Shown here piece by piece: positions 24,121 to 34,552 of a stretch of 64,000 nucleotides of DNA. The DNA lies in NCBI GenBank assembly GCA_963693085.1, contig OY856410.1, forward strand, positions 1,335,710,804-1,335,774,803, given 5' to 3'. Source of the stretch: Alisma plantago-aquatica. Lineage: Eukaryota; Streptophyta; Magnoliopsida; Alismatales; Alismataceae. Numbering within the stretch: the first letter of the stretch is position 1; each line of letters starts with the position of its first letter. The position numbers and the translations under genes were made by a program. The notes beneath the pieces are model-generated. The model was not told the origin of the DNA. It saw nothing but the letters and a program-made list of their open reading frames with translations, and did no database searches.

Positions 24121-24990
24121 ACCTGTTGCTTGCTGCTGCTGTTTGAGTGGAGTTTCTTGGAGATTAGAGGCGCTTTCCTTCCTTGGAGCCCGAATCATCC
24201 CCGATCAAGGTATGTTTTCTTAATTTATTTCATTTCTCATCTTCTCTAACCCCTCCCCTCTCTATTTTCTTCTATTTTCACCATAGAACTTCTCCAAATT
24301 CTCTAAATACACCCAAAATCTAGATCTATTCCTAAAAACTTAGGATTAATGCTATTTAACAATAGATCTATGATTAATTTATATAGATATACTAATGTAT
24401 CACTAGATCTACTACTATTAATTAATATTATCACATAATTTCACTAATTAATATAAAATTCGTAATAATACAATAAGTACTATTAATAATAGGTATATAA
24501 CTAAGGTTTAGTAGAAAAAGTTGTACCAAATACTAATATGAACAAATACAAACAAAAATATACTACAAATAAATATATTTTTCGTTTTTTCATTTATTAA
24601 AAATGCTGAAAATTTAAAAAAAAAATACATTTTTTTTTGTTTTTTCTACAGATTTATGTGTTAGTGTAATATAAGATGGAATGAGTAATTTGTAACACAT
24701 CACTTGCCTTAATACTAGATAAATGACAGATTTTTTATTTTTTAAAATAATTTCAGACTTTTTTTAATTTATTTAACCCTTTTTTCTTGTTAATAAAAAT
24801 CTGAAAAAATATTGTGTTTGCTTCTATAGATACATGTAACATTCATATAGTTAAAGTATTGTTTTTTGTTCTATAATACATAAAATAGAATAATTTCTTC
24901 ATTTCTTGCAACTTAATGGGTTATTAATTTCATACACCTAATTTTTGTTTGTCTTTGTCTTTTTGCAGTGTTGACTTTTGATTTGAGAAG
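24121..24990 (+). other. hAT transposase 5' UTR with intron
   Basis: An untranslated exon ends GATCAAG before a GTATGT donor at 24210. An AT-rich intron runs to the TTTTTGCAG acceptor ending at 24968. The second UTR segment is short and leads directly to the ATG at 24991. This gene structure, a leader intron before the coding start, is inferred from splice-site quality and position only. Confidence 0.6.
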
Positions 24991-27900
24991 ATGCCTTCAA
25001 GCGATGGTGAGGGTGTTGGGGCCGGTAATGTTGGAGCTAAGGATGTGGATTTTGCATGGAATCACTGCACACCTACTGAGGGGAGAAAGATAATTTGCAA
25101 TTACTGCAAGAAGACACTTGGTGGAGGGGGGATTACTAGATTTAAACGTCACATTACTGGTGGTGACAAAAATGTGGCAATGTGCCAAAGGTGTCCCCAA
25201 AGTGTTAGAGATGATTTCAAGAAACTGATGGGCGCAAAGAAACAAAAACAACATAAGATGAAGGAGGTTGAAAGGGCTTATACAGATACATTATTTGATG
25301 TTAGGCCCACAGGTTCTTCTGCTGAATCTGATGATGATATTGGATATCCTCCTGAATGTGATACAGCTTATTCACGTCGTATGTATAGACGTGCTATTAG
25401 AGATTCTCGTAGAAGTGAGTGGGAAAGGGAGGAGGCAGCTCGAATTACAAGGAGGTATGGGCCATCTGGTGCAGGTGGAGGTAGTGGGACTGCACGTATT
25501 CCTGTTGTTGACCTAGATGACGACGATGAAGACCGAGCTGGTTATGGTAAAAGGAAGAAAGGAGGCATTGATACACTTTTCCGTTCTGCAAGTGTGAGAT
25601 TGAGGAATGTTGATGAACCAAGGGTTAGGAAGCCTGAGGCTAGGCAAAAAGGCCTCAAAGCAATGTTTACTGGTGCAAAAGAAAAGGTTGGTAAGGCAGT
25701 GGGTAAGTTCTTCTTTGCTCATGGTATACCTGCACATGTTGCAACTGAACCCTATCTGCAGCATATGGTAGATGTGATAGGGGAGTCTGGTAGGGGCATC
25801 AAGGCCCCCAGTTCATATGAATTAATGAACAAGTATCTTCTACTAGAGAAGAAGGATCTACAAGCATGGATTTCAGACCAAAAACACATGTGGGCTGAAT
25901 ATGGCGTCACGCTTATGTGTGATGGGTGGGCTAGTGGAAATAGAAGACAAATTATCAACTTTCTTACATATTGTCGTGGATCCACAGTTTTTCTAGATTC
26001 TGTTGATGCTTCAGGTGAGGTCAGGAACCACAGATACCTAAAGAAATTAATGACGACATACATGAAGCACATTGGTGTAGAGAATGTGGTGCAGATTGTT
26101 ACTGATAATGCTACTGCCTTTAAGAAGGCCGGCGAGAGTTTAATGAAGAAATATCCGGTCTACTGGACACCATGTGCTGCCCACTGCATACATCTCATTC
26201 TGAAGGACATGGGATCAATTAATTTCATCAAATCTGTTGTCATTGATGGCAGGTTGATAACGGGATTCATCTACAACCATTCTTTTCTGCTAAATGCCAT
26301 GAGGCGACCTGAGTACTGTGGTGGTGATCTTATTAGAACAGGGGCAACTAGATTTGCAACAAATTTTCTTGCCTTACAATCGTTAAAGTCCAAAGAGGAT
26401 GGACTTAGGAGGCTCTTCAATGGAGTGGAGTGGACCTCCATGAAGGAGCACAACACCCCTGTTGGCAGAAGAATTGAGGAGTTGATTGCCAGCCGACCTT
26501 TTTGGGATAAGGTTACTAGAGTGCTGAAAATAATGGAACCCATTGTCAAAGTATTGAGGCTTGTAGATGGTGACAAAACTGCAACAAAGCCTTTCCTTTA
26601 TGATGCAATGACCTCAATGGTGGACAATATCAAAGAAGCAGCTCCTAGGTCCAATGAGCAATACATAAAAATTTATGAGAATCGTTGGACAAATATGCTT
26701 TTGCATCCATTGCATAAAGTAGGTATATGATTCTCTCAATGACTCAATTATATTCTAACTTCTAAGTTATTGGTCTAATTCATACTTGTCTACAATAAAA
26801 TGTCATTCTAATTTCCTTATTTATATTTGTGACAGCTTACTATTTGAATCTGAGGTTTCAATACTCACGAACACTAGGCTTGAATGCGACTCTAATGAAT
26901 GCAGTGAGAGAAGTCACTAACAGGTTCATTACCTCTCCAGAAGAGCGATTGCTAGTACTGGAAGAGGTATATAACTATATGACTTAGTTACATTCTTTAT
27001 TTCTCATTATTCTTTCCTTTGATATCATCATCTTAATATCGTATATATTATTTTTGCAGTTGCGCCAGTTTCGTGAAAGCACTGGATGCTTTGGCCATCC
27101 AAATGCGGTTGCTGACCGCGATGCAGGTGATCCTTGTGAATGGTGGGTTTGGAATGGAACAGGTGCCACTCATTTAAGAAAAGTGGCTATTCGCATCCTT
27201 TCTCAAACAACATCTGCAGGGGGTTGTGAAAGAAACTGGAGCACTTTCAATCTGATACACTCCAAGAGAAGGAACAGACTTGGTGCAAACAGGTTGAGGG
27301 ATCTTGTATACGTTCATTACAACATGCGGTTGAGGGCTAGAGCAATACGTGATGCCAACTACAAGGAAGTGGATTTTGCTGTTGTCCATGATCCCATTGA
27401 CACCGCATATACTTTTAATACTGAAAGACGTAGAGGACTGGAGGATGATTCAGAAAAGCCTTTAGAGGAATGGATGAATGAGATAGGCCGTCCTGTTCTT
27501 GATAGTTTAGATGGACGTCCAGATCCATATATAGAAGAGCAATTTGATGCAAATAATGGTGATGATATTATTATTGATGCCCCGCCTAAAAGACTTGATC
27601 CTGAAGCTGCACATGTTGATACTGATATGGAAATCAATAGAGAAGTGGAAGAACAATTAGGTAGCTCAGATTCTTCTTCTACATCTGGTTCTAAATCTAA
27701 GTCTGATGATGGCGGCAATGATGGTGATAATCGCAGCCAACGCTCTCCAGAATATCCTCCAGCTGTTGATCCTCAAAATGATGACCGGCCTTATGTTAGT
27801 CATGTTGCACCTCCACAAGAACAGGGAAATCCCATGGCTGAAAAAAGATTTCAAAGAAGAAAAACTCGAATTGGGAAAGATTACAGCGGTGCATATCATA

Positions 27901-28286
27901 GCCAAAGTGATCATCATTCTGATCTTGCTGATTCAATGGATAACATGAGCATATCTGATTCTCAATCTCAACAATCATTCGGAGATATGTTATTTGGGCA
28001 GACACTTCCATACCCATCTCAGCCCCAACATGGGTATCCTGGATATCATGCTGAACCACCACCAAGATTACAATTAGAACTTGGACCTGGTATGGGATAT
28101 CACGAAGCATACTCTGTCCGTAGCCCTTATGAATGCTTTCGGGTGAACACTGAAGCATACTCTGGTGATGGAGGTCAAACATGGAGTGGTGGGCATACTA
28201 CAATTTATCTTATTGTCGGTTATCCATTACAACCTCAAGCTCCTCAAACATGGGCTCCTCCTGCTTCTACAGCTACTCAACCTTAA
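24991..28286 (+). CDS. hAT transposase, three coding exons, about 1029 residues
   Basis: Exons: 24991-26722, 26836-26966 and 27060-28286, with GTATAT donors and CAG acceptors; phases match exactly. Domains: BED zinc finger at about residues 20-70 (C36, C39, H54, then C65/C68); an acidic and Arg-rich linker (100-230); a DUF659-type RNase H core with LMCDGWASG (Asp311) and QIVTDNATAFKKAG (Asp372); the hAT dimerisation region with GGCERNWSTFNLIHSKRRNRL (Glu678). These three acidic residues match the hAT D-D-E catalytic set. Beyond about residue 720 there is a long Ser/Asp/Pro/Gln-rich tail. The TAA at 28284-28286 is probably a mutated CAA, since the frame stays open for 85 more codons. Role: excises and inserts the element in the nucleus. 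Activity is not shown. Confidence 0.85.
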
Positions 28287-28544
28287 GCTCCTCGAGCAAG
28301 GGCACCTCCACCTGCTTCTACTCAACCTCCCTCCATTTCAGCAACAAAGGAAAAATATCTAAAAGATTTGGAAGAACATTTTCCGAAGTTTGGGATGATG
28401 CAGTTTGCCAATCCTGAAGTGTATGAGGAACATGTTGTTTCATACAACAAGTCTTACAGAAGTTACATGACATGGGAGCAATATGTGGAGCATATGAACA
28501 ACATATTGTATCGAGAACCAGCGCGCCACTCAACATACAACTGA
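28287..28544 (+). pseudogene. In-frame C-terminal extension after a nonsense codon
   Basis: Directly after the TAA, the same frame runs 85 codons to a TGA at 28542-28544. It continues the Pro/Ala-rich tail, then becomes a charged, folded-looking segment with KYLKDLEEHFPKFGMMQF, YNKSYRSYMTWEQY and a basic end. Context around the stop repeats a CAACCTCAAGCTCCTC-like motif with CAA, which suggests CAA to TAA. The original protein would have been about 1115 residues. Confidence 0.65.
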
Positions 28545-28599
28545 TGTGAGTTAGTAATTTACTACGTTGTTATATGTTTGTTGTAAATTGAATATTATT

Positions 28600-28930
28600 G
28601 CATAAGTGTGTTAACATGAGTTTATAGATTGTGCTAGTAAAATTTTAGATCTTAATTCTTGCATTTTGTCATCGATATCTTTCATCGAAATCTCCAAAAA
28701 ACAGGCCATATTCCTTAACTCACACATGATTGACCCCCCCACGTACCCAATATAGAATTTCATTGCATAAAACGTTGCATCTAGGTGTTGAGACCACGCC
28801 TGTAAAATTTCATGATTTAATTCGTTCATTTTGGCGTCGGTATGGCCAGGATTGCATCTGTCAATATTTCCATCGGTATACCTGTAAATATCTATACCCA
28901 AGCTGTCGAAACGGCGTCGGTATCGGTCAT
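28600..28930 (+). repeat. 3' subterminal region of the hAT element (repeat family)
   Basis: Noncoding 3' end of the hAT element. The reverse complement of this stretch is clearly related to 44985-45180 and 50976-51260 (shared landmarks include AATGAACGAATTAAATCA, a G-rich TGGGGGAG motif and ATTTCGATG). It holds inverted copies of the CGGTATCGG subterminal motif at its outer end. Confidence 0.7.
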
Positions 28931-28935
28931 TTAAT

Positions 28936-29078
28936 TCCTTGCCGCCCGTTTAGTCTTTCTTTTAGAAGTCTATATAAAGGCTCTATCCGCATCCATGTAG
29001 AGACACAGTTGATGAATGAGAATTATTCCCTTTTAGTTTTTAGTCATATTTCTTCTTTAATTTCGTAGATAAGCATTA
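28936..29078 (+). repeat. 3' LTR of the gypsy element, right part
   Basis: It resumes the LTR at GCCGCCCGTTTAGTC, includes the TATA box segment CTATATAAAG, and ends CATTA immediately before the second CATGC target repeat. Confidence 0.88.
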
Positions 29079-29469
29079 CATGCTATAGTCGCAGCCTCAC
29101 GGGTTCAACTGAGCTTAGCTCCTAGATGGTCTAGGCAAGCATCTAGGCAGTCTAGTAGAAAGCTTTCTAACCTTGAGCATCTAGTCACGACAGATGGATT
29201 CTTACAAACCTATGTGGAAATATGTTAAATGCATCTGGTTAAAGGTTTTCTTCATTTGAGAGCTTTGTTTGACCAGTGTCCTAACTTTCTATTTTATGGA
29301 CTAGCATGCATCAACAACCCCTCGTAGGTTCAAGTGAGTTAAAGTTGTAACACTCGAGCCCACTACCCAAGGCTCTAGTAGAGTTTCAGGAATGACAACT
29401 GGCCCCACAGACCACCACTACCCTTAACTGCACGCTTTGTCCTCACTCACGCGCAAGCTAAGATAAACT

Positions 29470-29550
29470 TCTCGACTGGTCACCCATCCTAGTACTACTC
29501 TCGGCTGAGCGCGCTTAACCACAGAGTTCTTTAGTGATTGGCTCCCTGAA
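29470..29550 (-). ncRNA. 5S rRNA-like segment in left Cassandra LTR
   Basis: On the minus strand it reads GGTTAAGCGCGCTCAGCC (A-box region), then GAGAGTAGTAC (intermediate element) and AGGATGGGTGACC (C-box), in the order and spacing of the internal control region of plant 5S rRNA. It is not a true 5S gene: the 5' third is divergent and it lies inside an LTR. Confidence 0.88.
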
Positions 29551-30011
29551 AAGGAGGTACACCTTGGTGATATGGGTAGTCCAATCATTCCTTTTAATGA
29601 TCATTGTATTTGAGGCCTCAAATCCTAGGATGTTACAATCTCCCCCACTTAACTCTTGACGTCCTCGTCAAGGCTTAACTATATGGCCTCATAATATTCT
29701 CCTATTTCAGTGTAGACCCACAATGGCCCATGGACACCCAGTTCCCGATCACAAAATACCAGCGCAAGGGTGACTACATCACTATGGACAGCCCTTTCCA
29801 ACATGCCTGGACCGCACGGCTCAAGACTGGCATGCCACATGCCCACGTGGGCCCCACCTACTTGAGGGGTTTTGGTTCTAATATCATTTGTAACACTCAA
29901 GCCCACTGCCCAAGGCTCTAGTAGAGTTTTAGAAATGACGACTGGTCCCACAGATCACCACTAGCCTTAACTCCACGCTTTGTCCTCACTCACGCGCAAG
30001 CCATGATAAAC

Positions 30012-30095
30012 TTCCCGACTGGTCACCCATCCTAGTACTACTATGGGTTGAGCACGCTTAACCACAGAGTTCTTTAGTGATGGGCTCCCTAAAAA
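30012..30095 (-). ncRNA. 5S rRNA-like segment in right Cassandra LTR
   Basis: Second LTR copy. On the minus strand: GGTTAAGCGTGCTCAACCC, then ATAGTAGTACTAGG and ATGGGTGACC. The A-box part is closer to real 5S (GCGTGCT) than in the left LTR, while the intermediate element has lost one match (CATAGTAG for CGAGAGTAG). In the minus orientation this is the 5' LTR, where pol III or pol II transcription would begin. Confidence 0.88.
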
Positions 30096-30184
30096 GGAGG
30101 TGCACCTTGGTGATATGGGTAGTCCAATCATTCCTTTTAAGATCATTTTATCTGAGGCCTCAAATCTTGAGACGTTACAAAACA

Positions 30185-32418
30185 GTCAATAGCAACCACA
30201 GCCTCTAATTGTTGCATCGTTCCAGTAGAGTCCAGAAAGTGTTTAATAGTTGGCCTCCTTACTACTAGTGAGAGCTTGTTATGTTGATCATCTTGAATCG
30301 TTTAGTTGTATATCTTAGGGTACTGAAGCTCAATTCATTGAGATGGAAGAGTGTTCAAGAACAAAACTAAGAGAGCATACAAACAGACCTTGTATCACAT
30401 CCCTAAAGAAACCATGAGACCCCTAAATGGTCCAACCATGGTACAGAATGTCGAGCTTGATTTGACTTTGACATGTGTGGAAGTGGAAATTTGTGGAAAC
30501 TTTCAGAAGTTTTTGAATAAAAAATTGATGCAAATTAAGCTAAAAATAATGAGATTGTGATAAAATTATATTAAATCGTCAAAATTGTCCAAGTATATAA
30601 TATATCTTGGTAGCATTAGGTGTAAGAATCATAGTATTTAGTGAATGTCTATGATACAATTCTAAACATATAGGTTTTGAATTTGTTGTCATCACAAATT
30701 TTTACAAGAGAGAGGTGACATAGAGCCAATGACAACTAACAAGTAACAAGTGAAAGCTTACAGTAGAAAAAATAAAAAGATTTGAGGATACAAGACAAAA
30801 AATATATAAACGAGGTGAACTACGAGAGATGACATGGTGTTAGGCCCCGGTTGCATTGTGGTTTTCAACCGTGGACATTTGGTTGGATGAAGTCAAAACT
30901 GACGGTGTGAAAATAAATAGTGTTGCCAAATGTATTTCTGTAGAAAACCGAGGAAAAACAATTGTACTGATTTAGGACACGGTTCGTTTTCCTTTACATA
31001 CTGGCACTACAGTCATCCTCTTTCATTCATTGCCCAACTGAAGATCAACATCATGATTAGCCATGAAATCTACATCGGACAACTGCAAACAACCTTTGAA
31101 GGGCGTACAGGTCACATCATCGTCATCCACCTCCGCAAGAACAACGTCCAGGCATATAGGCCACATAGTCATCGTCTGCCATTTTGAGCTTCCAAAGCTT
31201 GTTGCCCTCCTTTTCCTCTACTCCATGGTGTCGGGAACCAAAACCATGGATGTACACAGGCTCATGGTGAGGACGGCATCAACCACGGATGACACACATG
31301 TCGACAATGTCTCAACCATAATAATTTCACAGTGGTTTTTATTAACCCTTACCCTTACAAGATTCTGATTATCGAGTTCCATCATCATTTAGATTTAAAT
31401 GATACATATAGGATCTTAGCATTTGCAGAATTTAAAACAGTCAATGACATTTGCATGAGTAAGCAAAAACTTTGGAAAATTGTGGGAAATAGAGCATGGT
31501 TAAGGAAGTTAACCATAAGTATCCACGTACCTGGACTCAGTGCAAGTATTATCTAATCATAGTATCAATCAACCAATACCATCTACATGAATAAGAAATC
31601 ACTAATAAGTTACTACCCAAATCATACAAAATCTCAGTTAGGATTTTAGGATATTAGGTCCAGGGTTTGGTATATCTTAGGGTTGATATAGATTTCTAGG
31701 GTTTCCATACTTTGAATCCCATCCTTTGGGAAAAAAACCCTTGAAAGTCCATTTATCAAATCCTTAACTTCTTCATACATATTGAATCATCAGTTTTGTC
31801 TCAATTAATCAAGAGGGACTATTAGTACCTTCAAAGATAACTTTTTTAGAAATAGGTCGGACATCATCATTAAGTCTAAGATGTTGCTCATATGTATTCA
31901 TCACTTTGGGTTCATCACATGAACATTCTTATGTCATATCAACATTTTTACCATTATGTTCAAGAGTAGTAAGGTTCGGTTTAGTGTTGTAAGAAGTCAA
32001 TCAAGGTTTGATACATGATTAGATTCAAGGTCTAGGATTCATATGGATTAAGAATAACTAATGAGATTCAAGTCGCATGCCATTTTACATAGCATATCCA
32101 CTTCTTGCATTATTTACATTCGCATTGATTAGATCCAATCTAGGTTCCAAATATTCATGAAAGTCATTAGAGTTATTGGCACTATCATATTCAAGTCTCT
32201 AGATGATAAGATTGCAAATCTTTTGAATATAAGTTATTTGCAGGGATCATACGAAAGGTATCTGATATGCTAATGGGTCCAAACTAAGATACACTTTGTA
32301 AGTGGTAAAATTTAGTTGATTATTCTTATAAAAATTGACTATTTATACTCTTAACTTTTTACCAATGGAATTACTTATAATAATGTTTGTCACATTTGAG
32401 CAATTAACGGATTTTTCA
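30185..32418. other. Intergenic stretch, no recognised gene
   Basis: Short frames only. A hAT- or Mutator-like piece may lie around 30838-31340 (CAACCGTGG and CCACGGATG motifs in opposite sense), but no boundaries could be set. Confidence 0.4.
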
Positions 32419-33256
32419 TTAGAGAGGGGTCAAGTTACCTATCCAAGAATTTTGGCAACCATTGGATCATGGTCATTGCTTGACCAAGGAAGGATTGGAT
32501 AGTGGTGGATCCTTCCCTCCACTCAAGTTGATCACAAATGCGAGAGGACTCGAGGGGATACGTGGTTGTTGGATTTCATGGTCGTTTCGACAACTGACTA
32601 CATCGATGGTCAGGGTCCTAACGTCCCCAAGCCCAAGCCGCAAAGGAGAAGCCAAGTGTGGTGGTGCTCATGGTCACCGTTAGGGGTAAAGGGAAGACCA
32701 TACCACTAAAGGAACGCGAGTGTGTCTATCGTTTTTGCCTCGCCCTTGTGAACCCGGCGCGGGTCTTAGTAGGACCGAGGACGAACATGAGCAGGTCATT
32801 TCTTATGATAGTACCGCTCTGTAGGAGGAAGAACGATGTGGAGGAAGGAGGGGTTCGAGGCTCAGGAAGGTTGGAAAAATGGCGGAAAATGTAGGGAGTG
32901 AGGCGGCAGAGCTCTAAGGAGTAATTTTTATAGCAGGAGGGGGCTAGGTTTAGGGCATTCGATGATATGTTGCTCATCAGATGACAAGAGGAAAAGTCGC
33001 AGGGGCATTATTCTTGGTGCTCAAAACTTTGCAAGCAAAGAAAACCTCCATCACTAGGGTCGGATTGAAGAGAGGAAGAGAGTGGTGAAGTTTTCGGAGG
33101 GAGAGAGAGTGACTAGAGAGAGAGATGCTTGGGAAGAGAGAAGAGATTGGGGCTTCTTTCCCTCTTTGTCGAGAGGTAGAAGATGACATTAGTTTTTGAT
33201 CCGACAGCATGCGGTTATGTGACAGGTCAAGGGACCGAAACTTGGTCCCTCTCTAA
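32419..33256. mobile_element. Non-autonomous TIR element (about 838 bp), Mutator-like?
   Basis: The left end, TTAGAGAGGGGTCAAGTT, and the reverse complement of the right end, TTTAGAGAGGGACCAAGTTT, form a TIR of about 20 bp with a few mismatches. The interior is GC-rich relative to its flanks and has open frames (32462-32894) of no known family, possibly captured host sequence. Purine-rich AGAGAG runs lie at about 33065-33160. No target duplication of 8 or 9 bp was found, so the superfamily is undecided. Confidence 0.55.
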
Positions 33257-34206
33257 AGTTCAGTGATTCATCGAATCAATCAATGTAATAACACTTACCA
33301 AAATTGATTTCTATTTAAAAAAGCTACCAACTTCCATATTTTCTCTAGGCCACTATGGAGGTATGAATGATTGCATTGAAATTTTAGGATCTCCTTCCTA
33401 TCACTCTCCTCTTGCTATAATAAAATGATGGAAATAAAATAACCAAGTTAGAAGTCCTTTTCTTGGCCTTTAAGTTATCATTTTATTTATTCAAATTAAT
33501 GGTCCTAGTTCCACATAGGAAATGATATTATGTTCAAAATTCAGGTACAGCTCCACAAAGAAATATAATGAGCAATAGAATCACAATTGTTTGAATTTTA
33601 TACCATTGAACCATGCTTCTTGAAATTTTGTCTCAAGGGACTCAAAAACAAAAATACAACAAACATTATTTATTCGAACTCTCTTCTATTAAATAATCTT
33701 TTTCAATTACAATTTCTAATAAAAAGGGGGGAAATCCATGTTCTCACAATAGCTCTCTAGAACAATTCTTTTGGAACCAAAAGCAATGATCATCGCTTGT
33801 AAATTCCACCACTAGTCTCGAGTATGCTTGTTATCCAACAAGCATAATGCTACATTTTCTTCCCTTTCTCCTCAAAAGGCACCCCTATATAGTCTAATTA
33901 TGTACATTTGTATTGGTTATCTTGAAACTTAATCAGTCATAACTTCCACCTAAAACACACATATCATGACCTAAGCTAGACCTATTTGCCTTAATTTGAC
34001 CTAAAATGGTCTAAATCGGACTTAATATAACTTAGTCTGCCCTAATTTGGCCTAACCCAGACCTATCACAACATGACCTAATCAAGCCTAACTGCCCCTA
34101 ATTTGTCCTACATTAGCCTAAATGAGCCCTAATTTCCCCAATTAAGAGATGTTTTCCCCAAATCAGCCTAAGTTGCGCAAATTGTATCTGATTTGGCCTA
34201 AATCAG
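33257..34206. repeat. Degenerate CCTAAATTTGG-type repeat in intergenic DNA
   Basis: From about 33955, motifs such as TTTGGCCTAA, GACCTAA and GCCTAAATCAGACC recur every 15-35 bases, and they resume at 34555 after the RTE insertion. This is a decayed short tandem repeat. The part before 33950 shows nothing. Confidence 0.5.
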
Positions 34207-34222
34207 ACCTATTCTTCCCTAT

Positions 34223-34536
34223 CATCATCATCTAAGCCTCAATCCCAACTATGTTGGGGTCGGCTACATGGATCCTTCGTTTCCATTCAGCTCTATCATG
34301 GGTCATATTCTGATTGAGATGTAGAGATTCAAAATCTCTCTTTATAAGCTCATCCCATGTTAATTTAGGCCTTCCTCTTCTTCTATTTATAGTGTTTGGC
34401 TCAATAGCATTGCTTCGTATAGGCGCACTAATAGGTCTGCGTTGCACATGTCCGTACCATCTAAGTCGGCCCTCACGCAACTTGTCCTCAATGCTCGCCA
34501 CCCCCACTTTATTCCTGATATAGTCATTTCTCAAAC
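34223..34536 (-). mobile_element. RTE-type LINE, 3' end only (314 bp)
   Basis: A perfect 16-bp target duplication, ACCTATTCTTCCCTAT, flanks it (34207-34222 and 34537-34552). The minus strand encodes the C-terminal tail of an RTE-clade ORF and ends GAGGCTTAGATGATGATG, a short GAT repeat instead of poly-A, as is usual for RTE elements. It is a severely 5'-truncated insertion into the CCTAA-type repeat. Confidence 0.92.
34232..34534 (-). pseudogene. RTE-clade reverse transcriptase, C-terminal fragment
   Basis: The 100-codon frame reads LREGRLRWYGHVQRRP, then RRRGRPKLTWDELIKRDFES, and MTHDRAEWKRRIHVADP at the end. This is the very conserved C-terminal segment of plant RTE-type ORF2 proteins, beyond the RT domain. 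It is undamaged over its length but begins at the truncation point, so it is not a functional gene. Confidence 0.9.
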
Positions 34537-34552
34537 ACCTATTCTTCCCTAT

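Larger units (their letters stand above)
23908..28935 (+). mobile_element. hAT DNA transposon, near-intact (about 5.0 kb)
   Basis: Inserted in the gypsy 3' LTR: the LTR stops at about 23907 and resumes at about 28936. It encodes a BED-finger hAT transposase. The ends are rich in short subterminal repeats built on CGGTATACCGG / GATACCGAC, scattered through 23920-24110 and, in inverted form, 28835-28930, as is typical of hAT elements. The terminal repeats are imperfect (TGACGATATCGCCGG on the left; TGACCGATACCGACGCCG from the reverse complement of the right). Target duplications are too degraded to define, so the boundaries carry an uncertainty of several bases. Confidence 0.88.
17602..29078 (+). 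mobile_element. Ty3-gypsy LTR retrotransposon with a hAT element nested in its 3' LTR
   Basis: The LTRs begin TGATGTAGGACAGG at 17602 and 23758. The element is flanked by the 5-bp duplication CATGC (17597-17601 and 29079-29083). Gag, protease, reverse transcriptase, RNase H and integrase follow in the gypsy order, RT before integrase. The 3' LTR is interrupted at about 23907 and resumes at about 28936, so the gypsy element itself is about 6.4 kb. The coding region is heavily mutated. Confidence 0.92.
29346..30179 (-). mobile_element. Cassandra TRIM retrotransposon, complete (834 bp)
   Basis: Two ~292-bp LTRs (29346-29637, 29889-30179) with TGTAACA...TGTTACA-type ends flank a 251-bp noncoding core. 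Read on the minus strand, the core starts with a degenerate PBS (TGATATTAGAACC, cf. TGGTATCAGAGCC) next to the right LTR and ends with a clear polypurine tract (AAGTGGGGGAGAT) next to the left LTR. Both LTRs carry 5S rRNA-like sequence, the hallmark of Cassandra. Flanks share only AAA (29341-29345 AAAGT; 30180-30184 AAACA), so the target duplication is eroded. It has no protein and would need another element's enzymes. Confidence 0.93.

Noticed and set aside
29470..30095. Two 5S rRNA genes
   Set aside because: They lie inside paired LTRs with PBS and polypurine tract and their 5' thirds are divergent; Cassandra explains them.
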